Of a stretch of DNA of 64,000 nucleotides, positions 17,723-29,442 are shown piece after piece (positions within the stretch are counted from its first letter, which is position 1; each line of letters opens with the position of its first letter). Position numbers and translations under genes: made by a program. The stretch comes from JACKJK01 sp046159835 (GTDB lineage Bacteria > Pseudomonadota > Alphaproteobacteria > Rhizobiales > Tepidamorphaceae): contig NZ_JBJXCY010000002.1 of the NCBI RefSeq assembly GCF_046159835.1, positions 1,240,001 to 1,304,000 of the forward strand, in the 5' to 3' direction. Under the pieces are notes generated by a model. The model saw only the letters and a list, made by a program, of their open reading frames with translations, made no database searches and was not told where the DNA came from.

Positions 17723-19054
17723 TCACTTGCCAATACAGAAGCTGGAGAAAATCGAACCAAGAACATCTTCCGCGTGTACCCGCCCGGTCAAGCGCCCAAG
17801 AGCATCACCGGCCCGCCGAAGGTCTTCCGCGGCAAGATCGAACGATTCATCAACCAATCGCGACATCGCGTCATTCATCGACGAGGCGACCAACCGCAAT
17901 TCTTGAAGCTGACGATCCCGCGAAAACGAAACAGGCCCAAGGTCCGCAAAACCTTCGGCGAACCTGGTCAATCGTTCCAGTAACGAATCCAATCCATGTC
18001 CCGTCGTAGTCGAAAGGCCGTCGGAAACTGTTGCATTCGCGTCCATCAGGTCAACACGCGAGCGATAGGTCCAAAACTCTGGTTGGGGCAGATTATCCCC
18101 GGACTTATCCAGAAGGATATCAACAGCCGCAGAGCCACCGGCATCGACCAACCCGATAACCAGATCACACTGCGCGAACAACGCGCGCGCGCGGCGAACA
18201 CCTTCGGCTTCAACGCCAACCGCATCGCGCAGCCCGGCTGTATCAAAGACCCGCACAGACACGCCGCCCAGGTCCAGAACGATCTCAATTATGTCCCGCG
18301 TCGTACCGGGTTCGTCCGACACAATCGCCGCGTCCCGCCCAGCCAACCAGTTGAGCAAGGACGACTTGCCCACATTCGGTGCACCGGCAATGGCCACCAC
18401 GAGGCCGTCGCGCACCTTGCGCCCCCGCAAACCTGTGTCGATCAAACCGCGGACGGTTCCCAGAAGACTATCCAGAGCGCGCCGAAGACGTTCCGACCCC
18501 GAATCATAAACGTCGCCCTCGTCGGAAAAATCGATGCGCGCCTCGACCTCAGTCCGGATTGCCATCAAGCGCCGACCGAGTTCCTCGAGAAGACGGTCAC
18601 CTTCCCCAACACTCAGCCGAGCAACGGCGCGACGCTGCGCCTCGGTTTCCGCCTCGATCAGATCAACCAGACCCTCGGCTGCCGTCAAGTCGAGCTTTCC
18701 GTTGTTGAACGCGCGTTGCGCGAACTCACCCGCCTCTGCCGGACGCAGTCCTTCAATGGCACCAAGCGCGGCCTCAATTGCCGCGATGACAGCACGGCCC
18801 CCATGGACGTGAAGCTCGGCGCAGTCCTCGCCCGTAAAGCTGCGGGGCCCGGGAAAGAACACCGCGAGCCCACGATCCAGAAAACCTTGATGCGCATCGC
18901 TGAGCTCAACAAGCGACATGAACCTCTCACGCGGAACGAACCCGCAAAGGCGTTCGAGAGCAACGCGCGAACCGGGCCCGCTGACGCGCATCACCGCAAC
19001 GCCAGCACGGCCAGATCCTGACGAAAGCGCATAAATGCTGTCACTCGCTGACAT
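17723..19054 (-). CDS. mnmE: tRNA modification GTPase MnmE (TrmE)
   Basis: 443 residues. The N-terminal folate-binding dimerisation domain begins DSIYALSSGSGRAGVAVMR (the 5-formyl-THF site). The inserted GTPase domain has G1 GAPNVGKSS and the G2/G3 region IVSDEPGTTRD with DTAGLRD. The protein ends with the family-specific FCIGK, whose Cys is needed for activity. It partners MnmG in wobble-uridine modification. The gene starts 54 bp from the oppositely oriented DUF255 gene. Confidence 0.98.
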   Translation of the reverse strand: MSASDSIYALSSGSGRAGVAVMRVSGPGSRVALERLCGFVPRERFMSLVELSDAHQGFLDRGLAVFFPGPRSFTGEDCAELHVHGGRAVIAAIEAALGAIEGLRPAEAGEFAQRAFNNGKLDLTAAEGLVDLIEAETEAQRRAVARLSVGEGDRLLEELGRRLMAIRTEVEARIDFSDEGDVYDSGSERLRRALDSLLGTVRGLIDTGLRGRKVRDGLVVAIAGAPNVGKSSLLNWLAGRDAAIVSDEPGTTRDIIEIVLDLGGVSVRVFDTAGLRDAVGVEAEGVRRARALFAQCDLVIGLVDAGGSAAVDILLDKSGDNLPQPEFWTYRSRVDLMDANATVSDGLSTTTGHGLDSLLERLTRFAEGFADLGPVSFSRDRQLQELRLVASSMNDAMSRLVDESFDLAAEDLRRAGDALGRLTGRVHAEDVLGSIFSSFCIGK

Positions 19055-19108
19055 GAAACCCGCAAAGACGCTTGTGATAAGAAGGACCGAACCGGAGGCA
19101 ACGATACG

Positions 19109-22336
<3,228 letters not shown>

Positions 22337-22517
22337 GGTCTGCTCCGACTGGTCGATTTGAATCAGGTGGGAAAGGTGGGCCGAATTGGCCGGGACATCC
22401 GGCTTCGAATGACCGGATTGAAAATGCTGGGGAGGAAACGATCAGCAGGTGGTGACGCGCGAAAAGCCAGACTGTGGCCGCTGCAACCGCCGAACGTCCG
22501 AGGCAGGATTAGCCGGA

Positions 22518-22546
22518 CATATACGCGCAGTCGGAAAACCGTTCAA
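22518..22546 (-). promoter_or_regulatory. Putative sigma-70-type promoter of rho
   Basis: On the minus strand TTGAAC (22546-22541) and TATATG (22523-22518) are separated by exactly 17 bp, matching the housekeeping -35/-10 layout. It lies just past the hemJ stop and about 180 bp upstream of the rho ATG. Confidence 0.5.
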
Positions 22547-22552
22547 GAGCCA

Positions 22553-22975
22553 TTAGAACGGCTTCACGACCACCATGATCACGATCAAGACCATCAGTAC
22601 GGTCGGAACCTCGTTCACGGCGCGATAGAACCCCGGCGAAAGCGTATTGCGATCTTCGGCAAATTCCCGCGTCCACTTTGCGCATGCACCGTGGAACCCC
22701 GACAGGAGAACGACACCGGCGAGCTTCACGTGAAGCCAGCCATGACCGAAGCCGATGAACCCGAAAACCAACCACAGACCGAACACCCACGATGCAATCA
22801 TCGCCGGCGTCATGATGGCCTTCAGCAGCCGGCGCTCCATGACCTTGAACGTCTCGGACTGAACCGAGCCCGCCTCGGCGTCGCAGTGATAGACGAACAA
22901 TCGCGGCAGATAGAACATCGCCGCCATCCACGCGATGATCGAGATGATGTGGAACGCCTTGACCCACTCGTACAT
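22553..22975 (-). CDS. hemJ: Protoporphyrinogen oxidase HemJ
   Basis: 140 residues from ATG 22975. It is a small integral membrane protein with four hydrophobic helices. The early His in VKAFHIISIIAWMA and the later 'GWLHVKLAGVVLLSGFHG' supply the conserved histidines thought to bind heme. HemJ converts protoporphyrinogen IX to protoporphyrin IX in bacteria lacking HemG/HemY. It is 14 bp downstream of hemE on the same strand, so the two heme-pathway genes are co-transcribed; this is the usual rho-hemJ-hemE order of alphaproteobacteria. Confidence 0.93.
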   Translation of the reverse strand: MYEWVKAFHIISIIAWMAAMFYLPRLFVYHCDAEAGSVQSETFKVMERRLLKAIMTPAMIASWVFGLWLVFGFIGFGHGWLHVKLAGVVLLSGFHGACAKWTREFAEDRNTLSPGFYRAVNEVPTVLMVLIVIMVVVKPF

Positions 22976-22989
22976 CGCCTGAAAACCCC

Positions 22990-24027
22990 CTATCCGCGAT
23001 ACGCGCGAACCCGCGCAACCATCTGTTCGACGTGCTCGATCGGCGTCTGCGGCACGATCCCGTGGCCGAGATTGAAGATCAGACGACTCGTATCGAACCC
23101 TTCCAGAACCGAATCGATTTCCCGGTCGAGATATTCGCCGCCTGCAACCAGCGCCATCGGATCGAGGTTTCCCTGGACCGGACAGTTCGGCTGAACGCTG
23201 TCGCGAACAAAAGCACGATTCGCCATCCAGTCGACACCAACCGCATCGACGCCTGAGGCTTCCACATAGCCCGGCAACCTTGCCCCCGCGCCACGCGGGA
23301 ATCCGATGATCCGTGCCCCGGGAACCTGCGCCCGGACACCGTCGACAATTCGCCTGGTCGGCTCGAGGACGAAGGAAGAAAACTGGTCGTCTGTCAGCAT
23401 CCCACCCCAGGTATCGAAGATCTGGACGGCATCCGCCCCGGCCCGCAGCTGAGCGACGAGATAGCTGGTCGACGCAGCCACCAGCTTGTCGATCAACTGA
23501 ATGAAGGCCGAACGATTCTGGTACGAAAACACCCGCGCGGGCACCTGTTCTGGTGTGCCCCTGCCGGCGATCATATAGCTGGCAACCGTCCAGGGCGCAC
23601 CGCAAAACCCGAGAAAGGTGGTCTCGTCCGGCAGAGCTTCACGTACGCGGGTCACCGTCTCGATAACCGGCGCCAACCGGTCCACCACCGAATCAATTGT
23701 CAGCCGGTCGACTGCATCGGAGGTCTCGATCGGATCAAGGAGCGGACCGACGCCTTCCTCAAACCGCACCTCCTGCCCCATGGCATCGGGGATGACCAGG
23801 ATATCCGAAAACAGGATGGCTGCGTCGAACCCGAACCGACGGATCGGTTGCAGCGTCACCTCGCAGGCAAGTTCCGGATTGTAGCAAAGTTGGAGGAAGC
23901 TGCCCGCCTGCACACGCGTTGCCTTGTACTCCGGGAGATAGCGGCCAGCCTGACGCATCATCCAGACGGGAACCGAATCCACGCGCTCACCGTTGAGTAG
24001 ATCGAGGACTTTCCGATTGCCGCTCAC
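22990..24027 (-). CDS. hemE: Uroporphyrinogen decarboxylase
   Basis: 345 residues from a GTG start at 24027; further upstream in-frame codons run into the origin region and are not conserved. The signature PVWMMRQAGRYLPEYKA comes early (about 18-35), followed by LFSDILVIPDAMG (substrate Asp), GFCGAPWTVASYM and FNLGHGIVPQTP near the end. It removes four carboxylates from uroporphyrinogen III to give coproporphyrinogen III. The gene borders the probable replication origin, as hemE does in Caulobacter and Rickettsia. Confidence 0.97.
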   Translation of the reverse strand: MSGNRKVLDLLNGERVDSVPVWMMRQAGRYLPEYKATRVQAGSFLQLCYNPELACEVTLQPIRRFGFDAAILFSDILVIPDAMGQEVRFEEGVGPLLDPIETSDAVDRLTIDSVVDRLAPVIETVTRVREALPDETTFLGFCGAPWTVASYMIAGRGTPEQVPARVFSYQNRSAFIQLIDKLVAASTSYLVAQLRAGADAVQIFDTWGGMLTDDQFSSFVLEPTRRIVDGVRAQVPGARIIGFPRGAGARLPGYVEASGVDAVGVDWMANRAFVRDSVQPNCPVQGNLDPMALVAGGEYLDREIDSVLEGFDTSRLIFNLGHGIVPQTPIEHVEQMVARVRAYRG

Positions 24028-24448
24028 GAGCGTTCCATCCCAGGTTCTCCGTTTCCCCAGTTCGCCTATTAAAACGAATCCGATTCTATTTTTCTTTCTC
24101 TTGGGGCCACCCAACGGGGATTGTTCCCTTGCCCACAAGCACGCTCGCGGTTTCCAACCGTGACGGGCAGGAAACGCTCAACGCATTCCACACCTGTCCA
24201 CGGTCCAACCGATTGATGCGACAACGATTTTGAACAAGTCCCGTTCGCACAACGCATCCGCAACGCCCAGCCATTCCCACATTCAACAGGCTGGCTCAAG
24301 TCGCCAGAACGCCGCAACCGGTTCTGGGACAAACCTTAACGAATCCTTAAACCGCATCCGATTCAAACGCGCGCATGCCCGGTTCTCCACATTTGCCAAC
24401 ACCCGCCTTCACGCTCGACAATCCACGCGCATGGCGTAAAACGGGCAC
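24028..24448. other. oriC: Probable chromosomal origin of replication (oriC) between hemE and ppsR
   Basis: This 421-bp gene-free region lies between hemE and ppsR (the RP001 homologue), the flanks of the Caulobacter origin. Contents: an AT-rich block at about 24065-24101; DnaA-box-like 9-mers TTGCCCACA (24129-24137), CATTCCACA (24184-24192), CTGTCCACG (24194-24202), ATTCCCACA (24273-24281) and TTCTCCACA (24383-24391); GANTC sites at 24076, 24082, 24341 and 24360; and a CtrA-type box at 24336-24350. Only TTCTCCACA fits the relaxed TTNTNCACA consensus fully. Genes on both sides mostly point away, and parS-parAB is 6-9 kb to the left. The call is strong from context, moderate from motifs. Confidence 0.75.
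24336..24352. promoter_or_regulatory. CtrA-type binding site in oriC
   Basis: TTAACGAATCCTTAA gives TTAA-N7-TTAA with correct spacing; the following base is A rather than the preferred C. A GANTC site (GAATC, 24341-24345) lies in its spacer. In Caulobacter CtrA binds such sites in the origin and blocks replication initiation. Confidence 0.65.
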
Positions 24449-25297
24449 ATGCCAAATACCGGCCGCAGCTATTTCCATCTCCATCTCGTGTCGGACTCCA
24501 CCGGCGAGACCCTGATGACGGTCGCGCGTGCGGCCGCTGCGCAATATCCGCGCGTGCGCGCCATCGAGCATGTCTATCCGCTGGTACGCTCCCACACCCA
24601 GCTCGACCGCGTGCTGCGCGAGATCGAGGCTTCGCCCGGCATCGTGCTCTACACGATCATCAACCAGGACATTTCCAAGCGCATCGAGACCGCGTGCCGC
24701 GACTTCGGCTCGCCGTGCCTGTCCGTGCTCGACCCGATCCTGGTGATCTTCCAGTCTTATCTCGGCGCGGAAAAATCGCCGCGCGTCGCCGGCCAGCACG
24801 TTCTCGACCAGGATTATTTCCGCCGGATCGATGCGCTCAACTTTGCGCTCGTGCACGATGATGGCCAGCAGACGGGCAATTACGAGGAAGCCGACGTCGT
24901 GTTGCTCGGCATCTCGCGCACATCCAAGACACCGACCTGCATCTATCTGGCGAACCGCGGCATCAAGGCGGCCAACATCCCGCTGGTGCCGGGGATTCCC
25001 CTGCCGCCGGGCCTTGAAAGCCTGAAGAACCCGCTGGTCGTCGGGCTTGTCGCGAGCCCGGAACGCATCGTTCAGATCCGCCAGCACCGGCTGCTGACGC
25101 TCAACGCCGATGATGAAAGCGCCTATATCGACCGCATGGCCGTTGCCGAAGAGGTCACCTACACCCGCAAGCTGTGCGCTCGGAACGGCTGGCCGATGAT
25201 CGACGTTACCCGAAGGTCCATCGAGGAAACCGCAGCAGCAGTCGTGAACCTCCTCAACGAACGCCGCGCCGAGCCCGTCAAAACGACATCTTCCTGA
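24449..25297 (+). CDS. ppsR: Bifunctional pyruvate, phosphate dikinase regulatory protein (DUF299 kinase-pyrophosphorylase)
   Basis: 282 residues. Family markers are HLVSDSTGET at the N-terminus and the P-loop-like GISRTSKTPTCIYLANRG around residue 150. Such proteins use ADP to phosphorylate, and phosphate to dephosphorylate, a catalytic-site threonine of pyruvate phosphate dikinase or PEP synthase, switching gluconeogenic flux. The Rickettsia homologue is RP001, next to the origin. It leads a plus-strand run ppsR-maf-coaE-dnaQ moving away from oriC. The exact target (PPDK or PEP synthase) cannot be read from the sequence. Confidence 0.93.
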   Translation: MPNTGRSYFHLHLVSDSTGETLMTVARAAAAQYPRVRAIEHVYPLVRSHTQLDRVLREIEASPGIVLYTIINQDISKRIETACRDFGSPCLSVLDPILVIFQSYLGAEKSPRVAGQHVLDQDYFRRIDALNFALVHDDGQQTGNYEEADVVLLGISRTSKTPTCIYLANRGIKAANIPLVPGIPLPPGLESLKNPLVVGLVASPERIVQIRQHRLLTLNADDESAYIDRMAVAEEVTYTRKLCARNGWPMIDVTRRSIEETAAAVVNLLNERRAEPVKTTSS

Positions 25298-25329
25298 TCG
25301 CCTAAAGCCCCCGGCAAAGGAGGCCCGCC

Positions 25330-25944
25330 ATGAACCAGCTGATGGCATCAGCCAAACCGATCCTCGCCTCCGCCAGCACCGCGCGCATGGAAATGCTGAC
25401 GCGCGCCGGCGTCGAGGTCGACCGGCGACCCGCCGATATCGACGAGCAGGCGGTGGTCGCGGCGATCGGTTCCGACGGCATGGACCCAGAAGACATCGCG
25501 GCCATCCTCGCGCAGGCCAAGGCCGACGAGGTGTCCGCGGCCAATCCGGGCCGGCTGGTCATCGGCTGCGACCAGACATTGGCGCTTGATGGTGAACTCG
25601 TCACCAAGCCGCCCAGCATGGAAGACGCCCGCCGCCAGCTTCTCGCCATGTCGGGCAAGAGCCATTACCTGCATTCCGCCGTGACGCTGGTGAAGAACGG
25701 CGAGGTCGAGTGGAGCCAGGTCGATACCGCCGTGATGAGCGTGCGCGAACTCAGCCCGGCCTTCATAGGTCGCTATCTGGCGCAGGCCGGCGCCGGGATT
25801 CTTTCGAGCGTCGGCGCCTACCAGCTGGAAGGTCTCGGCGCGCAACTCTTTGATAAGATCGAGGGCGACTATTTCACCGTGCTCGGCCTCCCGCTCCTGC
25901 CGCTGCTGGCGGAATTGCGCGCACGCGATATCCTGCATAGCTGA
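25330..25944 (+). CDS. maf: Maf-family nucleotide pyrophosphatase
   Basis: 204 residues. The Maf fold opens with PILASASTARMEML, where the SxSxxR motif normally reads LASxSPRR; AKADEVS and GCDQTLALDGEL follow. The late segment 'GAYQLEGLGAQLFDKIEGDYFTVLGLPL' (shown in part) gives the substrate-pocket Q-E. Maf proteins hydrolyse non-canonical nucleoside triphosphates, and the shikimate-cluster YceF-like subgroup is usual here. AAGGAGG precedes the start. aroE, which normally follows maf in related genomes, is absent; coaE comes next. Confidence 0.92.
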   Translation: MNQLMASAKPILASASTARMEMLTRAGVEVDRRPADIDEQAVVAAIGSDGMDPEDIAAILAQAKADEVSAANPGRLVIGCDQTLALDGELVTKPPSMEDARRQLLAMSGKSHYLHSAVTLVKNGEVEWSQVDTAVMSVRELSPAFIGRYLAQAGAGILSSVGAYQLEGLGAQLFDKIEGDYFTVLGLPLLPLLAELRARDILHS

Positions 25945-25985
25945 CCAAGCCAGCGCGCCCCCGCACACCGGATACTGACGGACCC

Positions 25986-26606
25986 ATGCTCATCATCGGA
26001 CTGACCGGCTCCATCGGCATGGGCAAGAGCACCACGGCGCAGATGTTCCGCGACCGCGGCGTACCGGTCTTCGATGCCGACGCCACGGTCCACGATATCT
26101 ATGCCGGGCCGGAAGCAGCCGAGATCGACGCAGCGTTCCCCGGCACGCTGGTCGACGGACGCATCGACCGGGTCAAGTTGTCGGAGCATGTGGTTGGAAA
26201 CGATGCCGCGATGAAGCGGCTGGAGGCCATTGTCCACCCGATGGTTCACGCGCGGGAGACGAAATTCCTGCGCGAAGCACGAGAAGCCGGGTCACCCTTT
26301 GCGGTGCTCGATGTCCCGCTGCTGTTCGAAAACGGTTCGCAAGGACGCTGCGATGTCGTCGCGGTGGTCTCCGCGCCCGCCGAGGTCCAGCGCAAGCGCG
26401 TGCTGGAACGCCCCGGCATGAGCTTAGAGAAATTCGAGGCGATCCTCGCCCGACAGGTGCCGGACGCCGAAAAGCGCGCCCGCGCCGATTTCATCATCCC
26501 CACAGGCAACGGACTGCCGGCGGCGGAAAAAGCTGTGGACGAGATGCTCGCCGAATGCGCCGCGCGCACCGGCACGGCCTATGCGAATCGGATGGCCGGA
26601 CGCTAG
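25986..26606 (+). CDS. coaE: Dephospho-CoA kinase
   Basis: 206 residues. The P-loop GLTGSIGMGKST (5-16) starts right after the N-terminus. A FDADATVHDIY motif for the CoA moiety follows, and the LID region has VLDVPLLFENG. It catalyses the last step of CoA synthesis, ATP-dependent phosphorylation of the 3'-OH of dephospho-CoA. It lies 41 bp after maf and 63 bp before dnaQ, the conserved coaE-dnaQ pairing. Pantothenate kinase coaA is also in this window, in the his operon. Confidence 0.95.
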   Translation: MLIIGLTGSIGMGKSTTAQMFRDRGVPVFDADATVHDIYAGPEAAEIDAAFPGTLVDGRIDRVKLSEHVVGNDAAMKRLEAIVHPMVHARETKFLREAREAGSPFAVLDVPLLFENGSQGRCDVVAVVSAPAEVQRKRVLERPGMSLEKFEAILARQVPDAEKRARADFIIPTGNGLPAAEKAVDEMLAECAARTGTAYANRMAGR

Positions 26607-26669
26607 AATCTCAGGACAGTTTCCGGCCATGAGCCGGACCAGTCGAACCAGACCGGCGGCCAGTCACCC

Positions 26670-27356
26670 ATGCGCGAAATCGTCCTCGATACGGAAACCA
26701 CCGGCCTGCGCTTTCGCGAGGACGGCGACCGCATCATCGAGATCGGCTGCGTCGAGCTCGACAACCACATGCCGACCGGCAACACGTTCCACGTCTATAT
26801 CGACCCGGAGCGCGACGTACCGGCGGAAGCCGTCGCCATTCACGGCATCACCAGCGAGAAACTGCGCGGCATGCCGAAATTCGCCGAAGTGGCGGCGGAC
26901 TTCGCCGCCTTCATCGGCAACGATCCGCTGATCATTCACAATGCCGGCTTCGACGTGCCGTTCCTGAATTTCGAGCTGGAACGCTGCGGCCACCCGCTCA
27001 TCTCGTTCGACCGCGTGGTCGACACGCTGCTGGTCGCGCGCCAGAAGCATCCCGGCGGCGGCAATCGTCTGGATGACCTGTGCAAGCGCTATGGCATCGA
27101 CAACACGCGCCGCACCTATCACGGCGCGTTGCTCGATTCCGAGATTCTGGCGGAAGTTTACCTGGAACTGATCGGCGGGCGTCAGACCAACCTGACGCTG
27201 ACCGCGACCGTCACCACGGCGCAGGCGATTTCACGCCGCGCCACGCCGCGGCCCTCGCCGCTGGCGCCTCGCCTCAGCGAGGAAGAACGCGCCCGCCACG
27301 CCGCTTTCGTACTGGAATTGTCCGAAACGACGATCTGGGCGCGCTACGAAGCCTGA
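26670..27356 (+). CDS. dnaQ: DNA polymerase III epsilon subunit (3'-5' proofreading exonuclease)
   Basis: 228 residues. DEDDh exonuclease motifs are complete: Exo I DTETTG (7-12), Exo II HNAGFDVPFL with its Asp, and Exo III YHGALLDSEILAEVY with His and Asp. The C-terminal tail (about 180-228) would bind the alpha subunit. Epsilon removes misincorporated bases in the replicative core. It converges with secB, 48 bp apart. A 12-bp palindrome GTTTCGCGAAAC overlaps its stop region but shows no terminator T tract. Confidence 0.95.
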   Translation: MREIVLDTETTGLRFREDGDRIIEIGCVELDNHMPTGNTFHVYIDPERDVPAEAVAIHGITSEKLRGMPKFAEVAADFAAFIGNDPLIIHNAGFDVPFLNFELERCGHPLISFDRVVDTLLVARQKHPGGGNRLDDLCKRYGIDNTRRTYHGALLDSEILAEVYLELIGGRQTNLTLTATVTTAQAISRRATPRPSPLAPRLSEEERARHAAFVLELSETTIWARYEA

Positions 27357-27404
27357 AGCGTTTCGCGAAACATCGCCGCGAAACCGGTGAGAGCCCTGGT
27401 CCGC

Positions 27405-27902
27405 TCAGGCGGTGCCGGAATTCTCGCCAGACGTCGACATCTGCTGCACGCGCTGGCGATACAGGCCGATGAAGTCGATCGGCTGAAGCAGCACCGGCGG
27501 CACGCCGCCCGCACCCGTCGTATTTGCGACGATCTGGCGCGCGAACGGGAACAGCATGCGCGGCCCCTCGATGAAGACGATGGGGTGAAGCTGCTCCTTG
27601 GAGACGTTTTCCACCCGCATGATCGCCGAATAGACCAGCTCCAGGTTGAAGACGACGTTGTCGCCGTCGCCGGCCTTGGCCTCGATGGACAGGTCCACCT
27701 CGTAGTCGCTGTCCGACAGCGCCTTGCCACCGACATTCACCGCGACGTTCATCGGCGGGGCCTTGCCCTGGAACTTCTGCATCGCGGCAGCCGGGTTCGG
27801 GCTCTCGTAGGACAGGTCCTTGATGTACTGCGTGATGATGTTGATGCTCGGACCGGCCGCAGCGGCAGCAGCTGCGGGATCCTGTTTGGTTTCGTCTGCC
27901 AT
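27405..27902 (-). CDS. secB: Protein-export chaperone SecB
   Basis: 165 residues. After an Ala-rich N-terminus, the SecB core contains SINIITQYIKDLSYESPNP, then LELVYSAIMRVENVSKEQLHPIVF (given in part) and the end block FPFARQIVANTTGAGGVPPVLLQPIDF (given in part). SecB is a tetrameric cytosolic chaperone that keeps preproteins unfolded and passes them to SecA. The coaE-dnaQ-secB-fxsA-timA neighbourhood is a standard alphaproteobacterial block. Confidence 0.96.
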   Translation of the reverse strand: MADETKQDPAAAAAAAGPSINIITQYIKDLSYESPNPAAAMQKFQGKAPPMNVAVNVGGKALSDSDYEVDLSIEAKAGDGDNVVFNLELVYSAIMRVENVSKEQLHPIVFIEGPRMLFPFARQIVANTTGAGGVPPVLLQPIDFIGLYRQRVQQMSTSGENSGTA

Positions 27903-28015
27903 GTGGTCCTATCCGTTCAAGCGAGCCGGGGCGCCGGTTTCAGCCGGGTGCCTTGAAATCCCCGGGGTCGCTAGCATGTGGAGCGCCAAGCGACAAGCTT
28001 CGCGCGATCCGAGGG

Positions 28016-28498
28016 TCACGAACCGTGCGGCCCGCCACGGCGGTCGCTGGAGATGATTTCACCGTCGATCACGGGCGTCGGCCCGTCGCGCGGACCATGT
28101 CCGGGGGCGCCCGCTCCGGTTGAGCGGACGACGACCGTCATCATGTTCTTGCGAATGAAACGGGCCGCAGCTTCCCGCGTAAAGGGGACGGCAAGCAGGA
28201 AGCCGAGCGTATCGGTCGCGAAACCTGGCGTGATGAGCATCAGGGCTGCGGCAAGCAGCAGCAGACCCTCGACCACTCCCTGCACGGGAAGCTGGTCGTT
28301 TGCGAGGTCGCGCTGCGCCGTCTCGAAGACCTTCAGCCCCTGCCAGGAGACGAGGCCCGCACCGAGAATGCCGGTGGCAATGACGATGGCAATCGTGGCC
28401 AGCAGGCCGATCTCGCCGCCAACCACGACGAACAATGCGATCTCGATCAGCGGGATCGCGAGAAAAAAGGCTCCCAGCATCGGGAAGAAGCGGAACAT
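28016..28498 (-). CDS. fxsA: FxsA-family membrane protein
   Basis: 160 residues from ATG 28498, where the family-typical hydrophobic N-terminus MFRFFPMLGAFFLAIPLIE begins; a longer in-frame start would add 49 atypical residues. Three or four membrane helices are visible, with the FxsA pattern GLVSWQGLKVFETAQRDL and 'LLLLAAALMLITPGFATD'. The cytoplasmic tail is short and charged. E. coli FxsA alters exclusion of phage T7 when overexpressed; its physiological role is unknown. It is divergent from the Tim44-type gene and 113 bp beyond secB. Confidence 0.88.
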   Translation of the reverse strand: MFRFFPMLGAFFLAIPLIEIALFVVVGGEIGLLATIAIVIATGILGAGLVSWQGLKVFETAQRDLANDQLPVQGVVEGLLLLAAALMLITPGFATDTLGFLLAVPFTREAAARFIRKNMMTVVVRSTGAGAPGHGPRDGPTPVIDGEIISSDRRGGPHGS

Positions 28499-28721
28499 GC
28501 ACGCAAGCGCCTTGTCGCCAAAAGGGGAATGAGCTTCGCCGGTCGCGGCCACTGGACCGCCCGGCTTCTCCTCCTTACATAAGAACGAACCGCGACATTG
28601 AAACCTCAACAGGTCCGATGGCGCGTGAAAGAACGTCGGAATCATTCGCCTGCCCGGAAATTGGCTCCGGACGGGCGGGTCGTGATTTGAACCCTCTGGC
28701 TTTGTGGGCGTTGGAAACGAG

Positions 28722-29417
28722 ATGGACGGATTTTTTGATTTTTACACGATCGTCTTTCTCGTGGTCGCGGTGGCGATCTTCCTGAGGCTGCGGTCCGTGC
28801 TGGGCCGTCGCACCGGGCAGGAGCGCCCGACGGGTGAGCAGATGGCCCATGCGCGCAAGCAGGCGGAGGAGGATAACGTCGTTCATCTTCCCGGCCGCGA
28901 GCCTGTCGCCAACACCAATGTCGAGGCCGAGCCGGAAAAGGAACCCGATACCCCGCTCGAGCGCACGCTCTTCGACATCCGCAAGATCGATCCGACATTC
29001 AATGCAGAGCGGTTCGTCGATGGTGCCAAGTCGGCCTACGAGATGATCGTGACGGCCTATGCCAATGGCGACCGCCGCACGCTGCGTCCGCTGCTGACGC
29101 GCGATGTCTATGACGGCTTCGTCACGGCCATTGCCGAACGCGAGAGCCGCGGCGAAACCGTGCAGTCCAATTTCGTCGGCATCGATGGTGCGGAAATCAC
29201 CGACGCGACGCTGGCCTCGAAGGTCGCGACGCTGACGGTCCAGTTCACCTCCGAGATGGTGACGGCAACGCTGGCCTCCGACGGGACCGTGGTCGAGGGC
29301 GACCCGACCGAGGTGTCCACTGTCACCGACATCTGGTCGTTCACCCGTGACCTGTCCAACCGCGATCCGAACTGGAAGCTCGTTTCCACCGAATCGCCTG
29401 ATGGCGACGACAGCTGA
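28722..29417 (+). CDS. Tim44/TimA-domain membrane-associated protein
   Basis: 231 residues from ATG 28722 with a GGAAACGAG ribosome site. An N-terminal membrane helix (about 6-24) is followed by a polar linker. The Tim44-like domain (about 80-230) includes FNAERFVDGAKSAYEMIV and the central 'FVGIDGAEITDATL' strands. The bacterial homologue of mitochondrial Tim44 (TimA in Caulobacter) is an inner-membrane protein of unclear function. It starts a four-gene run timA-mltA-smrA-HTH. Confidence 0.88.
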   Translation: MDGFFDFYTIVFLVVAVAIFLRLRSVLGRRTGQERPTGEQMAHARKQAEEDNVVHLPGREPVANTNVEAEPEKEPDTPLERTLFDIRKIDPTFNAERFVDGAKSAYEMIVTAYANGDRRTLRPLLTRDVYDGFVTAIAERESRGETVQSNFVGIDGAEITDATLASKVATLTVQFTSEMVTATLASDGTVVEGDPTEVSTVTDIWSFTRDLSNRDPNWKLVSTESPDGDDS

Positions 29418-29442
29418 TCCGAGGCGGGACCAGGGCCATGCG

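Noticed and set aside
27360..27371. GTTTCGCGAAAC palindrome near the dnaQ stop as a third parS
   Set aside because: It lacks the central ACGT of parS and is two bases shorter, so ParB spacing is wrong.
28676..28712. On the minus strand the sequence contains a tRNA-like T-loop (GGTTCAAATC) followed by GGAGCCA
   Set aside because: The five bases on either side cannot form a T-stem, and no D-arm or anticodon arm lies upstream, so it is not a tRNA gene or a clear tRNA remnant.
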